From Siphonodentalium dalli (lineage: Eukaryota; Mollusca; Scaphopoda; Gadilida; Siphonodentaliidae): 64,000 bases of DNA. This document shows positions 46,601 to 56,629 of the stretch, in pieces. Under the pieces are notes generated by a model that worked only from the letters and a program-made list of their open reading frames with translations, ran no database searches and was not told the DNA's origin. The stretch's first letter is position 1. Each line of letters opens with the position of its first letter. The position numbers and the translations under genes are program-made. The stretch lies in assembly GCA_032622095.1 (NCBI GenBank), contig CP136067.1, forward strand, positions 125,647,030-125,711,029. The letters are read 5' to 3'.

Positions 46601-49600
46601 TAACCAAATCTGAAAAATACGCAGATAGAGATATCCTTCTGAAAGCTAGTATACGCATCGACCGCATACCTTTGTAGTTTATCACGCAAGATGACGCTCA
46701 GATCCCATATGGAGCATCTGAAGCTCGCCAAGAATAAGGATAAGAATTCCCAGCTTTCGAGACAAACACGTGAGCTTGACACTGGCATATGTGTTGTTTG
46801 AAACATTCCGATTAGAAGACCATAATGCAAAATATACCCACACTTCTTGGCCATGACCATAAGAACAGTCCTGGTGGCGTCCATCAATCGTCTCACCGTA
46901 CAGATCCAAGCAGATAATAACAATACATGCGGTGCTAGTTTGTGGGCATGTGTCATGATAGTGGAAATGAAATTGGACCATGACTGCACCGCCCCTTCTT
47001 TGGGTATGTTTTAGATTCAGACATGATCTCATGTGGCTTTGCTTTCCTTGTATGCTAAGATTGTATCTTTCAATCCGCTTGGAAGCCGTTCTTAATCAAC
47101 GAACCAGACGTGTACCATTGGCTACTACTATATAAGTCCCACCAGACTGGGATGGGTGTAGTCTTCAGGACGATGCATTTGATAGTTACCGATAATATGT
47201 CATACCCACGCTGGGTGGTGGTCGGTATGGTTCAAGAAAGTACAATGCCATCAACACAAGGATGAAATGTTCAACGCGAAGAACATCTAGAGGAATGTTA
47301 CTTTGATGAGATCATGCATTCAGTTTAACCTATGTTGGGTACACCAAGTGATTTATTGGTAACATCACCATTCAAAACCATTGTCCTGCATGAGACATCT
47401 TAACTACTATATTCTAAAGTTATATAATATAAAGCTATATGATCATAAAGGTCACGTTCACCAACGTCCACATCCATTGCCATCGAGACTATAAATTGTT
47501 CTTTAAAACACTGTGAAATAAATGCACCACAGTTCCTGACATTTTCTTGAATAATACCGTCCACATACTGACACTAACCCCGAGAGATCATAACAACAAT
47601 GCATACCTTCATTCCATAAAGACATTATCCTTTAGCCCATCCGACTGGCTAGGATAGTATTATCCAGACAAAATTATACGTCTGGTCATGTTGATTCAGA
47701 ACGGCCTTGAAACGGATGTGGAAATACAATCTTACCACACCAAAAAGACCAACACGCATGACATTCTATATTGAAACATGCACCTGGTGTAGGGTTGTAT
47801 ACCGTGTCCCATTTCATTCCCACTGTCATGGCGCATGTCCACAAACTAGCACCGCGAGTATTGTTCTTCTCTGCTGGGAGCTATTCGACGAGACGACTGC
47901 GGGACGTCACACAGTTTGCTTATGATCATGATCAAGAAGTGTGGGTAGTCGGTACATTATGGTCTTCTCCTTAGCAGATAGGCATCTGTCCAAGGGAATG
48001 AGACAGCTAGCTACCTCCGAAACACTGCCGAAGTTGTCCACGTACGCCAATACGTTCGCTAAGTTTGTGAGTTGAACCATCTATTGAGAAGTGACTAGTT
48101 AACTGGGAAGTTCGCCATGTATACATGTCATTATCCCCACGGGGTATGAGAAAGACATACATAGAGATGACCTTCTGTAAGCTTGTATACTTATCGACCA
48201 TATGCCTTTCTAGTTCAAGATGACGAACAAATCCCATATTTAGCAAGCATCTAAAATCTTAAGCCAGACACCGGGAAATTAATTGTTTGAAACGTTATGA
48301 TTAAAGGGACCCTTCTCACAGGAAGTGTTGAATACTTTGTCGGTGTGAGCGACCTAGATTTATCAGGCAAAGAAATGGAAACTGGTCCAGATCATTAAGG
48401 ACGTGGCAAATCAGAATCTTTTACCAGGTAATTGTTCTAATGTGGCTATTCGGCGCACCTACGGTTACGGCCATTATCGGCGCGAAGTGTCAAATGGATT
48501 TCGAAATGACACATCGCTATATTAAGTGTGGGTTTTCGTACTTCCAGAAGGACCCGATCAATGTTATGCGTTTTGATACGTTTTAAGTTGAACTAATATA
48601 TGGTTTGTGTATAGTTTCGTCCATACATATCGATACTATGACAAAAAGTTGAAATTTGTATGTGAATATATCGATTTCTTTTCAATTTCTGGCCTCCAGT
48701 TTACCTGCCATCTGGACCTTGAGTATCAATTGACAAACTCAAATGAATACTTCATACCAATATTCCATATCAACATGTGATGGTGGGTAGAATTCGCGAA
48801 ACAATAACGCCCATCTTAAGAAAGTAAAGGAATGTAGGCGTGTTTTCAAATATCGGTCGCCATTTTGGCCGCCATCTTAGATTTGGAAAACCATTTCTTG
48901 CATGGGATGAAAGGTAATTACTTCACCTCAGTATTTACAACTCAACTGTCAGCATGTGTGGAGTTTTCTCGGCAATAATGCTCAATGATGTGAACATGAG
49001 GGAATTTCGGTGATTTTTCAAAATTTGTCGGCCATTGTGGGCGCCATTTTGGATTTGGGGGACTTTTATTTGGATGCAATATAAGGACAGTTATTCGACT
49101 AAGTGTTCCCAACTCACAATAGTAAGCAGTTGTGGAGTTGTCGTGACAATAACATTTACTGATGTTAAAATCAGCGATTTTCGGCGATTTTTCTATTTCT
49201 GGTGGCCATTTTGGCCGCCATCTTGGATTTGGGTGAATATTCCTCAACTCAGGTATAAGAGGAATCCTAGCCCGAGTATATCCTGCACATATATAATCAT
49301 GGCTGGAGTAATAATAGCAATAACACTCATTTATTCGAAACAGACATTGCGTTATTAGCGTCGTTTTGGCTTTGACCGGATTATACCGGCATTTGGGAAA
49401 ACGTGATATCGGACAAAAATATCCGTCAAGAAATGTATATTATGGTCCCCGTGTGTTCGCCAATGACCCTTCTAGACGATAAATGTATAAAATCGCCAAT
49501 ATTTTCCCACAGAGACAAACGAAAGGTGGTGAAATGTCCGAAAAATAGCAAATTTTCACATTTCGGAGGCCATCTTGGCCGCCATATTGGATTTTTGTGT

Positions 49601-52056
49601 CGGATTTTTGGCTAATTTGTAAGTGTTGTATATTACCATAACGAATCGAACGGAAAACAAGACCGCATGTGACATCATCTTTACTATAACGGCGATCAAA
49701 GAGACCTGGTGCATATACAAAAAATGGCCGCCATGATGGACGCCATCTTGTCTGGAGTCTCTGCGGCCACTTTTTTTTCTTGTTAACAAGTGAAAAAAAT
49801 TAGAGGAGACCTTGAGGAAGACAATTAGTGGGGTGAAGTTAAGTCCTGGAGGAGGGGGGGTGCAGAGGTCTACCAATATCTCCTGGACTACACTGTGGTT
49901 GGTAGCGTCACTAAATTCACCCTCTGTGGACCTCATTTTTCAAATGTTAGACACACTAGTTCAAGGGTTGGTAATGGACATTTCATGCTATTTTTCATTA
50001 ATACAGAGAAGTGATATATTATACATGTATGCTAACCAACTTTTACACTCTGTTCTGTAAGAACAAAACATTATAGATATATTCAGTGTCCATCAAATAG
50101 AATGACAATAAGAAGTTATTATTGGTTAGTTGGCTATTGGCCGAGATATCAGCCTGAGACTGAAGGATGAACACCCCATGCATCCGGATATGCTCGTAGC
50201 GGAAGACATGCACGTAGCGGAATAACCATATGGCCCGCGATTTGCACACTGTTCACAGTTAGACACATGTTGCACCAAAACCAACACATACCAGTGGTTG
50301 ACGGTGGTGGTACTATTTGTGGCTATAATTTACCCAACTGTACATCAAACTTGTTTAAACATGGACGCAGTTTAATCCTATTTTACCGGGAAGTTAGGCC
50401 CAAAATTGTGGCAAAATTTGTATTTCTTACATAAAATTACGATTTCTGTGGTAACAGCCCAGACAATATAGTCTTTGCATACATTGCTATTTTCGAGGAT
50501 ATTCCCTTAATATAATAGACAACATTTTCAGTCATGTTTCTACATTTTCCATAGTAAAAAATAACCATATATTCAGGTCATAGCAAGAAAATATGAACTG
50601 TCTATAGCAGTGGTTGTACGTTTGCTATAGACATACCCCAAAATCAAGTGAGTGCCTCCATGGAAACTAATTTTTCGGGCACTAATATGATTGACATCGC
50701 AAACATGTCCAGTTCATTTTGAAGCTAAGATATCATACTTTGAGAGACTGTATGTTATATAATGTGTCAATGCAAAGATTCATTAATATTTGATAAAACT
50801 TATATCGAGTAAGTATTTCAGTTCATAATTTTCGTATAAAACCCGATTATCGAACAGTAATATGCAAATTGCGGAAACCACAACCGCTCATTTCTGTAGA
50901 CCGATTATCGCTGTTAACGTTTAAAAAAAATCAAGGTAAAATAAACCGTGTTTTATGAAATAACTTACGACAACTAAAGACGATGTGCAAATGGCGGGCC
51001 ATGTGGTTATTCCGCTACGAGCATGTCTTCCGCTACGAGCATGTCCGGATGCATGGGGTGATGAAGGCTTATATGAAGTGACCGAGGGCTGATATGTCTC
51101 GGCTAATATGCCTCATGTCCCTTTAATTTACTTTAGCCTAAGTCTTACCATGGCATCTTCATTCTGTGAGTAAACTCTCTGTTTTGGTGAATCACAATGA
51201 GGCGGAGGCTTTGGTTGATGATGTTTCTCAACACCTTTTTTCGGAATGAATAATTCTTCCCAATCATCATCACTAGAATCTGACATGTTCAAGCCAACTT
51301 GTCTCTCTTCATCACTGCTACGCCGCAAGTCAAGTGAAGGAACTACCTGACTTGAGATCCCCACTCTGATTCCTTCGTTCCCATAACTTCTCTCATACAG
51401 ATCCATGTTATCGTCACGGCCTTCATGAACGGAACCTAATCTATCATCTACTGGGAAAACTTCTGAGATGTCGGCACTACGGGAAACGTCAATCGAGAAC
51501 TCAGATTTATCAGTGACTCTACCCTCTTGACCCCCATCCACAGCCGGTATATTTGACTTTCCGGCAAACTTCCCTCTTACTTTAGCAGTGTTCTGCTTGC
51601 GAGCGCTAACATTCCGCGTGCGTCTCTGTCGCGAGTCTGTATTTTCCATACAAGCAGACGGTTTGGGAGATGAGCACTCAACAGGTTTATTAACAGGGTC
51701 TTCCTTCGGACTTCTGGCCTTGAACTTGTTGAGCTGCTCTTGTACATCAGGTTTTTTGTTGAGGTATGATTTGAGATAGCCTCTAACTAAAGGATCCCCT
51801 ATCATTCCACAGATATCAGTGATTTCTTCATTTGACCTCTGTGGTAGTTTTTGACCTTCCCTGACCTCTCCGCTGGATGCACGTCCGCTATCCTGGTTGT
51901 CAACATTTAGAGTGAGCTCCTCGATGCCTTCAACATTCACATCTACAGGTTTGTGCACAGGAGATTCAGAGAAATACCCTTTTTCATCTTCCTCATAATT
52001 TTGGCCATGTGTAGAGTACCTGGGATTTTCATATGAATTCTCTTCCTCGAATTTAA
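40458..52056 (-). CDS. Unknown low-complexity protein gene with RPxSA motifs (3 exons visible)
   Basis: Three minus-strand exons join in phase to about 529 residues. The product is acidic/basic and Ser-rich, with no membrane segment and no recognised fold; it is probably largely disordered. Four short motifs of the form [K/N/Q]RPxSA occur in the middle exon. The 5' end with start codon and the 3' end are not in view. The introns contain the LTR element (41.2-44.0 kb) and the 3.9-kb foldback element (46.0-49.9 kb). I do not recognise the family. The composition resembles ciliary or centrosomal scaffold proteins, but that is only an impression. Confidence 0.75.
41155..42223 (+). repeat. 5' LTR (1069 bp)
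   Basis: Direct repeat of 42979-44040. It contains a G/C-rich palindromic patch of GGGGTC/GACCCC words at about 41780-41870, and several AATAAA-type signals near the 3' end (gaataaagtg, gaataaaaga, gataaataaa). A short ORF inside it also appears in the other LTR, as expected of a repeat. Confidence 0.88.
42269..42937 (+). pseudogene. Gag fragment of a Ty3/mag-like retrotransposon
   Basis: The open frame from the first in-frame ATG at 42269 gives about 222 residues (the frame itself is open from within the LTR). The second half carries DVYDGRTSWTDYLAHFNMVA, LRGSARSILADL, LTSRFEPKNQTEIYRAQL and LPELAQEIKRLVRMAYP. This is the conserved capsid core of Ty3-group Gag from metazoans. It stops just after AYP, before the zinc-knuckle nucleocapsid region; protease, RT, RNase H and integrase are all absent. 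By family role Gag would assemble the particle. Confidence 0.85.
42979..44040 (+). repeat. 3' LTR (1062 bp)
   Basis: Nearly identical to the 5' LTR. Differences are scattered substitutions plus a 5-bp shortening (gttgactggtgacgtc in the 5' copy, gttgacgtc here). This low divergence suggests a fairly recent insertion. Confidence 0.88.
44888..45330 (-). CDS. RPxSA gene, exon B
   Basis: 443 bp. Acceptor tatgttgtag|AAC, donor GGCAGAAG|GTAAAG; phase 0 in, 2 out. It begins NRQEAVCNESFLAQLVG and is basic. Motifs KRPSSA, NRPLSAG, NRPVSAD and QRPSSAD lie at roughly equal intervals in the second half. The plus-strand ORF over the same bases is its shadow. Confidence 0.8.
45356..45472. mobile_element. 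Short hairpin MITE of the TACAGTAATGCCC family
   Basis: 117-bp copy with a short loop; the arms include actccttaaccacaacagaa and the inverse. It lies 25 bp upstream of the acceptor of exon B of the RPxSA gene (on its minus strand), so it is just inside the intron. Confidence 0.72.
45575..45951. mobile_element. Left part of a 'gaggtcccc' MITE split by the 3.9-kb foldback element
   Basis: Starts tagtgtgtctgacatttgca and runs to gatgctatcccac at 45951. It continues at 49891 with cactgtggttggtagcgtca to about 49960 (acctcatttttcaaatgtta). Joining the two halves recreates the usual end palindrome, which dates the foldback insertion after the MITE. Confidence 0.75.
45952..49890. mobile_element. 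3.9-kb foldback element with about 600-bp inverted arms, TSD CAC
   Basis: The left arm starts TAGTCCAGGAGATATTGG (45952), and the right arm is its reverse complement ending at 49890. The arms stay alignable to about 46575 and 49189, passing through gtggccgcagagactcc, the aagatggcgtccatcatggc segment, accaggtctctttgatcgcc and tataatccggtcaaagcc. The element splits a 'gaggtcccc' MITE; the flanking CAC is present on both sides. Interior ORFs (46507-47032, 47707-47974) match no transposase I know. They partly correspond to each other in inverted orientation, so the interior is also a diverged palindrome. Confidence 0.8.
50132..51110. mobile_element. About 980-bp element with roughly 115-bp terminal inverted repeats
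   Basis: The left end (ggctattggccgagatatca) and the right end (inverse: ggcatattagccgagacata) pair over about 115 bp. The paired region includes ccatgcatccggatatgctc, gtagcggaagacatgc and the gcgatttgcac / gcaaatggcggg segment. No coding sequence inside. It lies just downstream of exon A of the RPxSA gene, in the intron. Confidence 0.75.
51149..52056 (-). CDS. RPxSA gene, exon A
   Basis: 908 bp, the longest convincing open exon in the window. Acceptor ttcaattttag|TT, donor GATGCCATG|GTAAGA; phase 1 in, 0 out. It encodes KFEEENSYENPRYSTHGQ at the start. A more ordered stretch in the middle (EEITDICGMIGDPLVRGYL and on to VQEQLNKFKA) could form helices. The end carries an acidic SDSSDDDWEELFIPKKG block. 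Confidence 0.8.
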
Positions 52057-52591
52057 CTAAAATTGAAGAAATATTGATCATCAATCAATCAATATTTTAT
52101 TCAGAACAAGTCCTTGTGGACTTTTCGTTCCATATCTGAAAGTTATCACTTCCATGACTGAAGCTTCTTGAAATTTTGCGACAACTTTGTGCCAATGCAT
52201 TATCTGATATATGCGAGTCTCCCATATGGAGCCTTGCAAATATAAGAGAATACATTGGCCTAACAATATTGACCATGACCTAGTAAGTCAGTGCATTCTC
52301 TTATATATGTGAGATTCCCTATGGGTGACTCGCATATATAAGAGAATGCACTGGCGCATGATCAATAATGCTGCACCAGCGCAGTTCCCATCGTGAAAGT
52401 GTTAAATGTATAACAAACAAAATGATTACAATTTTGAATAATGTCTCTTTGTTTGTTTACACTGTTAACCCTTTCTTACTAAATAAATTCTCAATTGAAA
52501 AACAAATGATTGTCCACGTAGTAGTAATCCTGAAGGATCTTAAATGTTTCAATAAGATCTATCTGGGGCTTTCACTGTTTTAGTGATGCTA

Positions 52592-52618
52592 ATCTATCTC
52601 ATATATATTTTGAAGACC

Positions 52619-52660
<42 letters not shown>

Positions 52661-53207
52661 CTTAATACAAATCTACGATTCTCGACCGATCGGGACGAAA
52701 CTTGGTACGTGTGTGTAGTTTGACCAGGCGGTGGTCGTTGTCGTATTGGCGAGCCCGTGAGATCTCTCGGAAACGGGTGGAGCTATCGACTTGAAATTTG
52801 GTATGTGAATGTATCTTGCCCCGAGTACGAATTTTATCGGGTCGCCGAGCCCGTGCGACGACAGCTTCGCGCATGCGCAGACGAGATCTCGGAAACGGGT
52901 GGAGCTATCGACTTGAAATTTGCTATGTGAATGTATCTTGCCCCGGATACGAATTTTATCAGGTCGCCGAGCCCGTGCGATGCCAGCTTCGCGCATGCGC
53001 AGACGAGATCTCGGAAACGGGTGGAGCTATCGACTTGAAATTTGCTATGTGAATGTATCTTGCCCCGGATACGAATTTTATCTGGTCGCCGAGCCCGTGC
53101 AACGCCAGCTTCGCGCATGCGCAGACCAGATATCGGAAACAGGTGGAGCTATCGACTTGGAAATTTGGTTTTTGAATAGCCCGGACAACGTCGGGCTCAT
53201 CGGCTAG
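52592..53207 (+). mobile_element. Helitron-like element, copy 1
   Basis: 5' start TCTATCTCATATATATTTTG; a ctgt microsatellite; four 122-bp direct repeats (gatctcggaaacgggtggag); a hairpin agcccggacaacgtcgggct a few bases before the terminal CTAG (53204-53207). 5' TC, 3' hairpin plus CTRR and absence of TIRs are the Helitron signature. No Rep/helicase. Confidence 0.7.
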
Positions 53208-54430
53208 TACTATATATTTTGAGACTTTGTATATATATATGTGTGTGTGTGTGTGTGTACTTCATAGAATCCAAAACGCGTGTACAGATTGAGATCAAAT
53301 TTCGTATGTAAGTGTAAAATCCCACCGACACCGCCGTAGTCGTGTTTTCGAGAAGCTCTGAGCACCCTTTATCCACTCCCAAATCACCGCAAAGGCACGG
53401 CGGGGGTTAATCGCGTTGATAGTTAAAGAGCGTTCCTATCGCATTGTAGTTGATAAAGAGCGTATATGCCTAATGTCATTCTTACGTCTGGGTCTCGGCG
53501 TGTGCGTGTAAGACTGTATGCAGACATAGGGACAAATATCTATTAGCCAACATCAAGGCGAGTTTTGCGACGTATTAATTCAAATGCTTTCGATCAAACA
53601 ATATTATCTGTCGCACTCATATTTCGTCATCTGTACGAATCCACTGCAATCAACCTATTTTTAGAACGCAGCACATGTCGCGTTGCCGTTGGTGATGGGG
53701 TACACGGCGGGATTAATTTAAATATGTCATGTTGGTAACAATATCTAGCCGAGAATTCCTCAGACATACAGACGAATGCGACCAGCAAATTTCAAAATTG
53801 GTCACTTGACCTCCCCATGAATATCTTCTGGGAAATGCCAGGGAACGTGTGCCCATTATCGGGCCATTGTGTGTGTCGCGGTCGCGAGGTAAATACACGT
53901 GGTTGTGAATTACGTCACGCCACGTGGGTCCAGGCGTAAGTTAACATGACCCTTCCAATGCCGCGTACGTTAGTGATACCGGAGTTATAGCGAGCCCGTG
54001 TCAATTAGAATAAAAAACATAAATTAAATTTAAAAAACATTTGTTTCTGACCAACCCTGCGAGCACGGATGGCGCGCTTTGTTTTTACAGTATATACCTT
54101 TGGTATATACCGAAATCATCCCAGATAATCACGAATATAGCATCAGATTTCTCCCCAGATATACCGTTATAAAGCTACTGGAATCTGCCAATCTACTATA
54201 TAATTTGAGACTATGTGTGTGTATATATGTGGGTACTTCATAGAATCGAAAACGCGTGTAGGAACGGGCATCCCCACGGCAATATTAATGTCGGCTTATA
54301 AGACATCTTTACTACACATGACAGCCGATGGACAATTGGTCTCTATATATGTACCAAAATTACGCCGCGTTGGTGACTGGGAAATTCCAGGGAATGCCGA
54401 TTGAGCTCAAACTTGCTACCTACGGGAAGT
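53208..54430 (+). mobile_element. Helitron-like copies 2 and 3, partial
   Basis: Copy 2 begins tactatatattttgagactt right after the CTAG of copy 1 and continues with caaaacgcgtgtacagattg. A further start (ctactatataatttgagact) is near 54194. Both carry the gtgtgtatatatgtgggtac segment. The downstream part is interrupted by the hAT at 54439 and resumes at 55804 with tatatatgtgtgtgtccttt. Confidence 0.6.
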
Positions 54431-54438
54431 GTCATATT

Positions 54439-55803
54439 TAGAGCTGAAACGGTTGACCCATTCTTCTAACCGGTTAACCATCGGGGTTAACCGGATTTCA
54501 ACCGGTTAACCGCTAAATTTCTAGCGGACTTCTCTCACACTAATTATGTCGACATTATGCCATGCTCCAGGGACAAACCTAGGTGAGAAGTAGTAGATGA
54601 AATAAAGACCTTATTCGCGGCATTTAACGATATTCAAAAACACGCATTCACTGTTCTTTTGCTGGCTCTCGTGAGTCGTGATGGGGAATGAGCAAGTGAA
54701 ATTTGTGAATGGCAGGGGAGATCGCTTATTTGCCGTGATCAGCATATGTTTGGGCATTTGTAAAACGAGTAAAATAGTATGGGTATTGATAAAACGAGTA
54801 ACAAAACTACATGTATATATTAAAGATCTGTAATATATCATTATCATCATTGGTATATCCTCCAATGCTTTATATATAAAGACAAGAAAGTAATAACTAG
54901 AGAACAAAAAGGAAGGTCAGTTAGGTCAGACTCGCAGTCCTATTCAGTATTCGAGCTATTCGTCGGTATCATGATAGCGGACACTAGTAGCTAGTGTTGG
55001 GAGGTTATATAATTTACGTTTCGGTTTTAGTATGCAATCACTTAACATATAGCAATTACTGCCAAATTGAGTGTTAATTAGTCCCACAGGCACAACCAGT
55101 TACAGAGTAGCATGGAGCATCAATTAAATTTCCTTGATAAAAGGGAAGATTATTGAAGAAGTTTTGGGTTGCTTCAACTACGATGTCTGTTTGGTCACTC
55201 AATTGAATTGATCATATTAAATCACAACAGGGAGGAAGAACGGGAAGAGTGAAGACATTGTGCAGCTGATCTCAATCTTCAAACTTTGTCGACTTACATA
55301 GTTTTTATAAACCCCACTGTAAAACAGTTTTATATACATGTATAGTATGTCGTATTGTGATTCCAATTTGAATCCATGTTGCTTCATGCAGTATTAACTA
55401 TTAAGTTACGAAAGCACGCATTGCCACACAACGCCACTTTTACGTTGTCACTTCCTTGTGTGCATTCAGACTTGATACACAGTGACTGAACACGTGCTTT
55501 TGTCGGAAGAAAACTTCAAAGGGTCGGAATTGATTGAAGGTCGCCGACACTTCCAGACAGTTCGAGAATTGCTACTAAGTATCTGATATTACCGCGTGTA
55601 CCAATTAATGCTTGCATTGCACTCTACTATCGGTGACACGGGATTTAGTATTAGTTTTGCATCATTTAACCTAATATTTTGAGGATTATTCACGTTCACA
55701 TTCAACTGACAACGGGATGCGGTTACGTCCGGTTCATTTTTTCTAACCGGTTACGTCGCTAACCGGATGCTAACCGGTTAACCGTCTAACCGTTTCAGCT
55801 CTA
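54439..55803. mobile_element. Non-autonomous hAT-type element (1365 bp) with perfect 8-bp TSD
   Basis: TIRs are TAGAGCTGAAACGGTT and AACCGTTTCAGCTCTA, followed inward by clustered 'aaccggttaacc' words at both ends. It is flanked by GTCATATT on both sides (54431-54438 and 55804-55811). An 8-bp duplication and a T/CA-G terminus are hallmarks of hAT transposons. No transposase ORF is present. The insertion interrupts Helitron-like sequence. Confidence 0.87.
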
Positions 55804-56629
55804 GTCATATTCCAGGGAATGCCGATTGAGCTCAAACTTGCTACCTACGGGAAGTGTCATATATATGTGTGTGTCCTTTAGACTCGAACCGATTGAGCTC
55901 AAACTTGCTAAATACGGGAAGTGTCATGGACGGGTTCATTGAAGAAAAAAAAAATCGGGTAAAATTGAAAAAAAAAATTAACAAGACAGTCAATGACTGT
56001 GGGGTCGCTCAACAGACTGCAAAGACTGATAAGACTGGGACTCTGGAGACCAAAACAGTGAGCACTTTTCATAATCACTTTAAAAGAAGTAGATTTAAAC
56101 AGGATATGTGGCTAGGGAGACTTCAAGTATGTAGCTTGGTAAAAAACCACCTTGAAATTACCAACTGGACACTACTGATCACCCCCCTCCTCCAGCTCAA
56201 CAAGTCCCCTCCCGACCGGGATCCAGACTCCCAAGTCTTAGGTTGGAATTTCACAACCGACACCTCAAACTTTCTCAATTGTTGGAAATTTCCAATCTCA
56301 CAAGCGCCTTTTTCTAAAACCATTTAAACATGTTTGAAGCCCAATTATCCATGGACCCAAAACACAATACATGTATGTCAGACCAATCAGTCAGGTGGTT
56401 CCAAGGTAGATGTTTTAATGAATTTGGTATTTCTATGATTTTATTGGACACAAAAGTGTTAACTCCCCATAGACTGCCATTTCTTGACAGGTTGACCTCA
56501 TTTTAACAAATCTGTATCTCAGTCACTAAAGGATCTTCCTGATTCCTCCATACTATATGTAAGCTAAATACATGTAGTCCAAAATCCCTTGAGAAGACAT
56601 TTTAAGAATTACTATAGAGACATATAGTT

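Noticed and set aside
47101-47160. tRNA- or snRNA-like segments in the foldback element
   Set aside because: No cloverleaf or A/B box pair could be drawn; only scattered words.
52662-53207. Several 70-107-codon ORFs with 'ARARRPDKIRIRGKIHSH' repeats
   Set aside because: Translation of the 122-bp Helitron repeats in several frames; equal openness on both strands argues against coding.
55854-56327. 157-codon plus-strand ORF
   Set aside because: Begins in Helitron-like repeat text, has poly-Lys from an A-run and no recognised domain or splice evidence.
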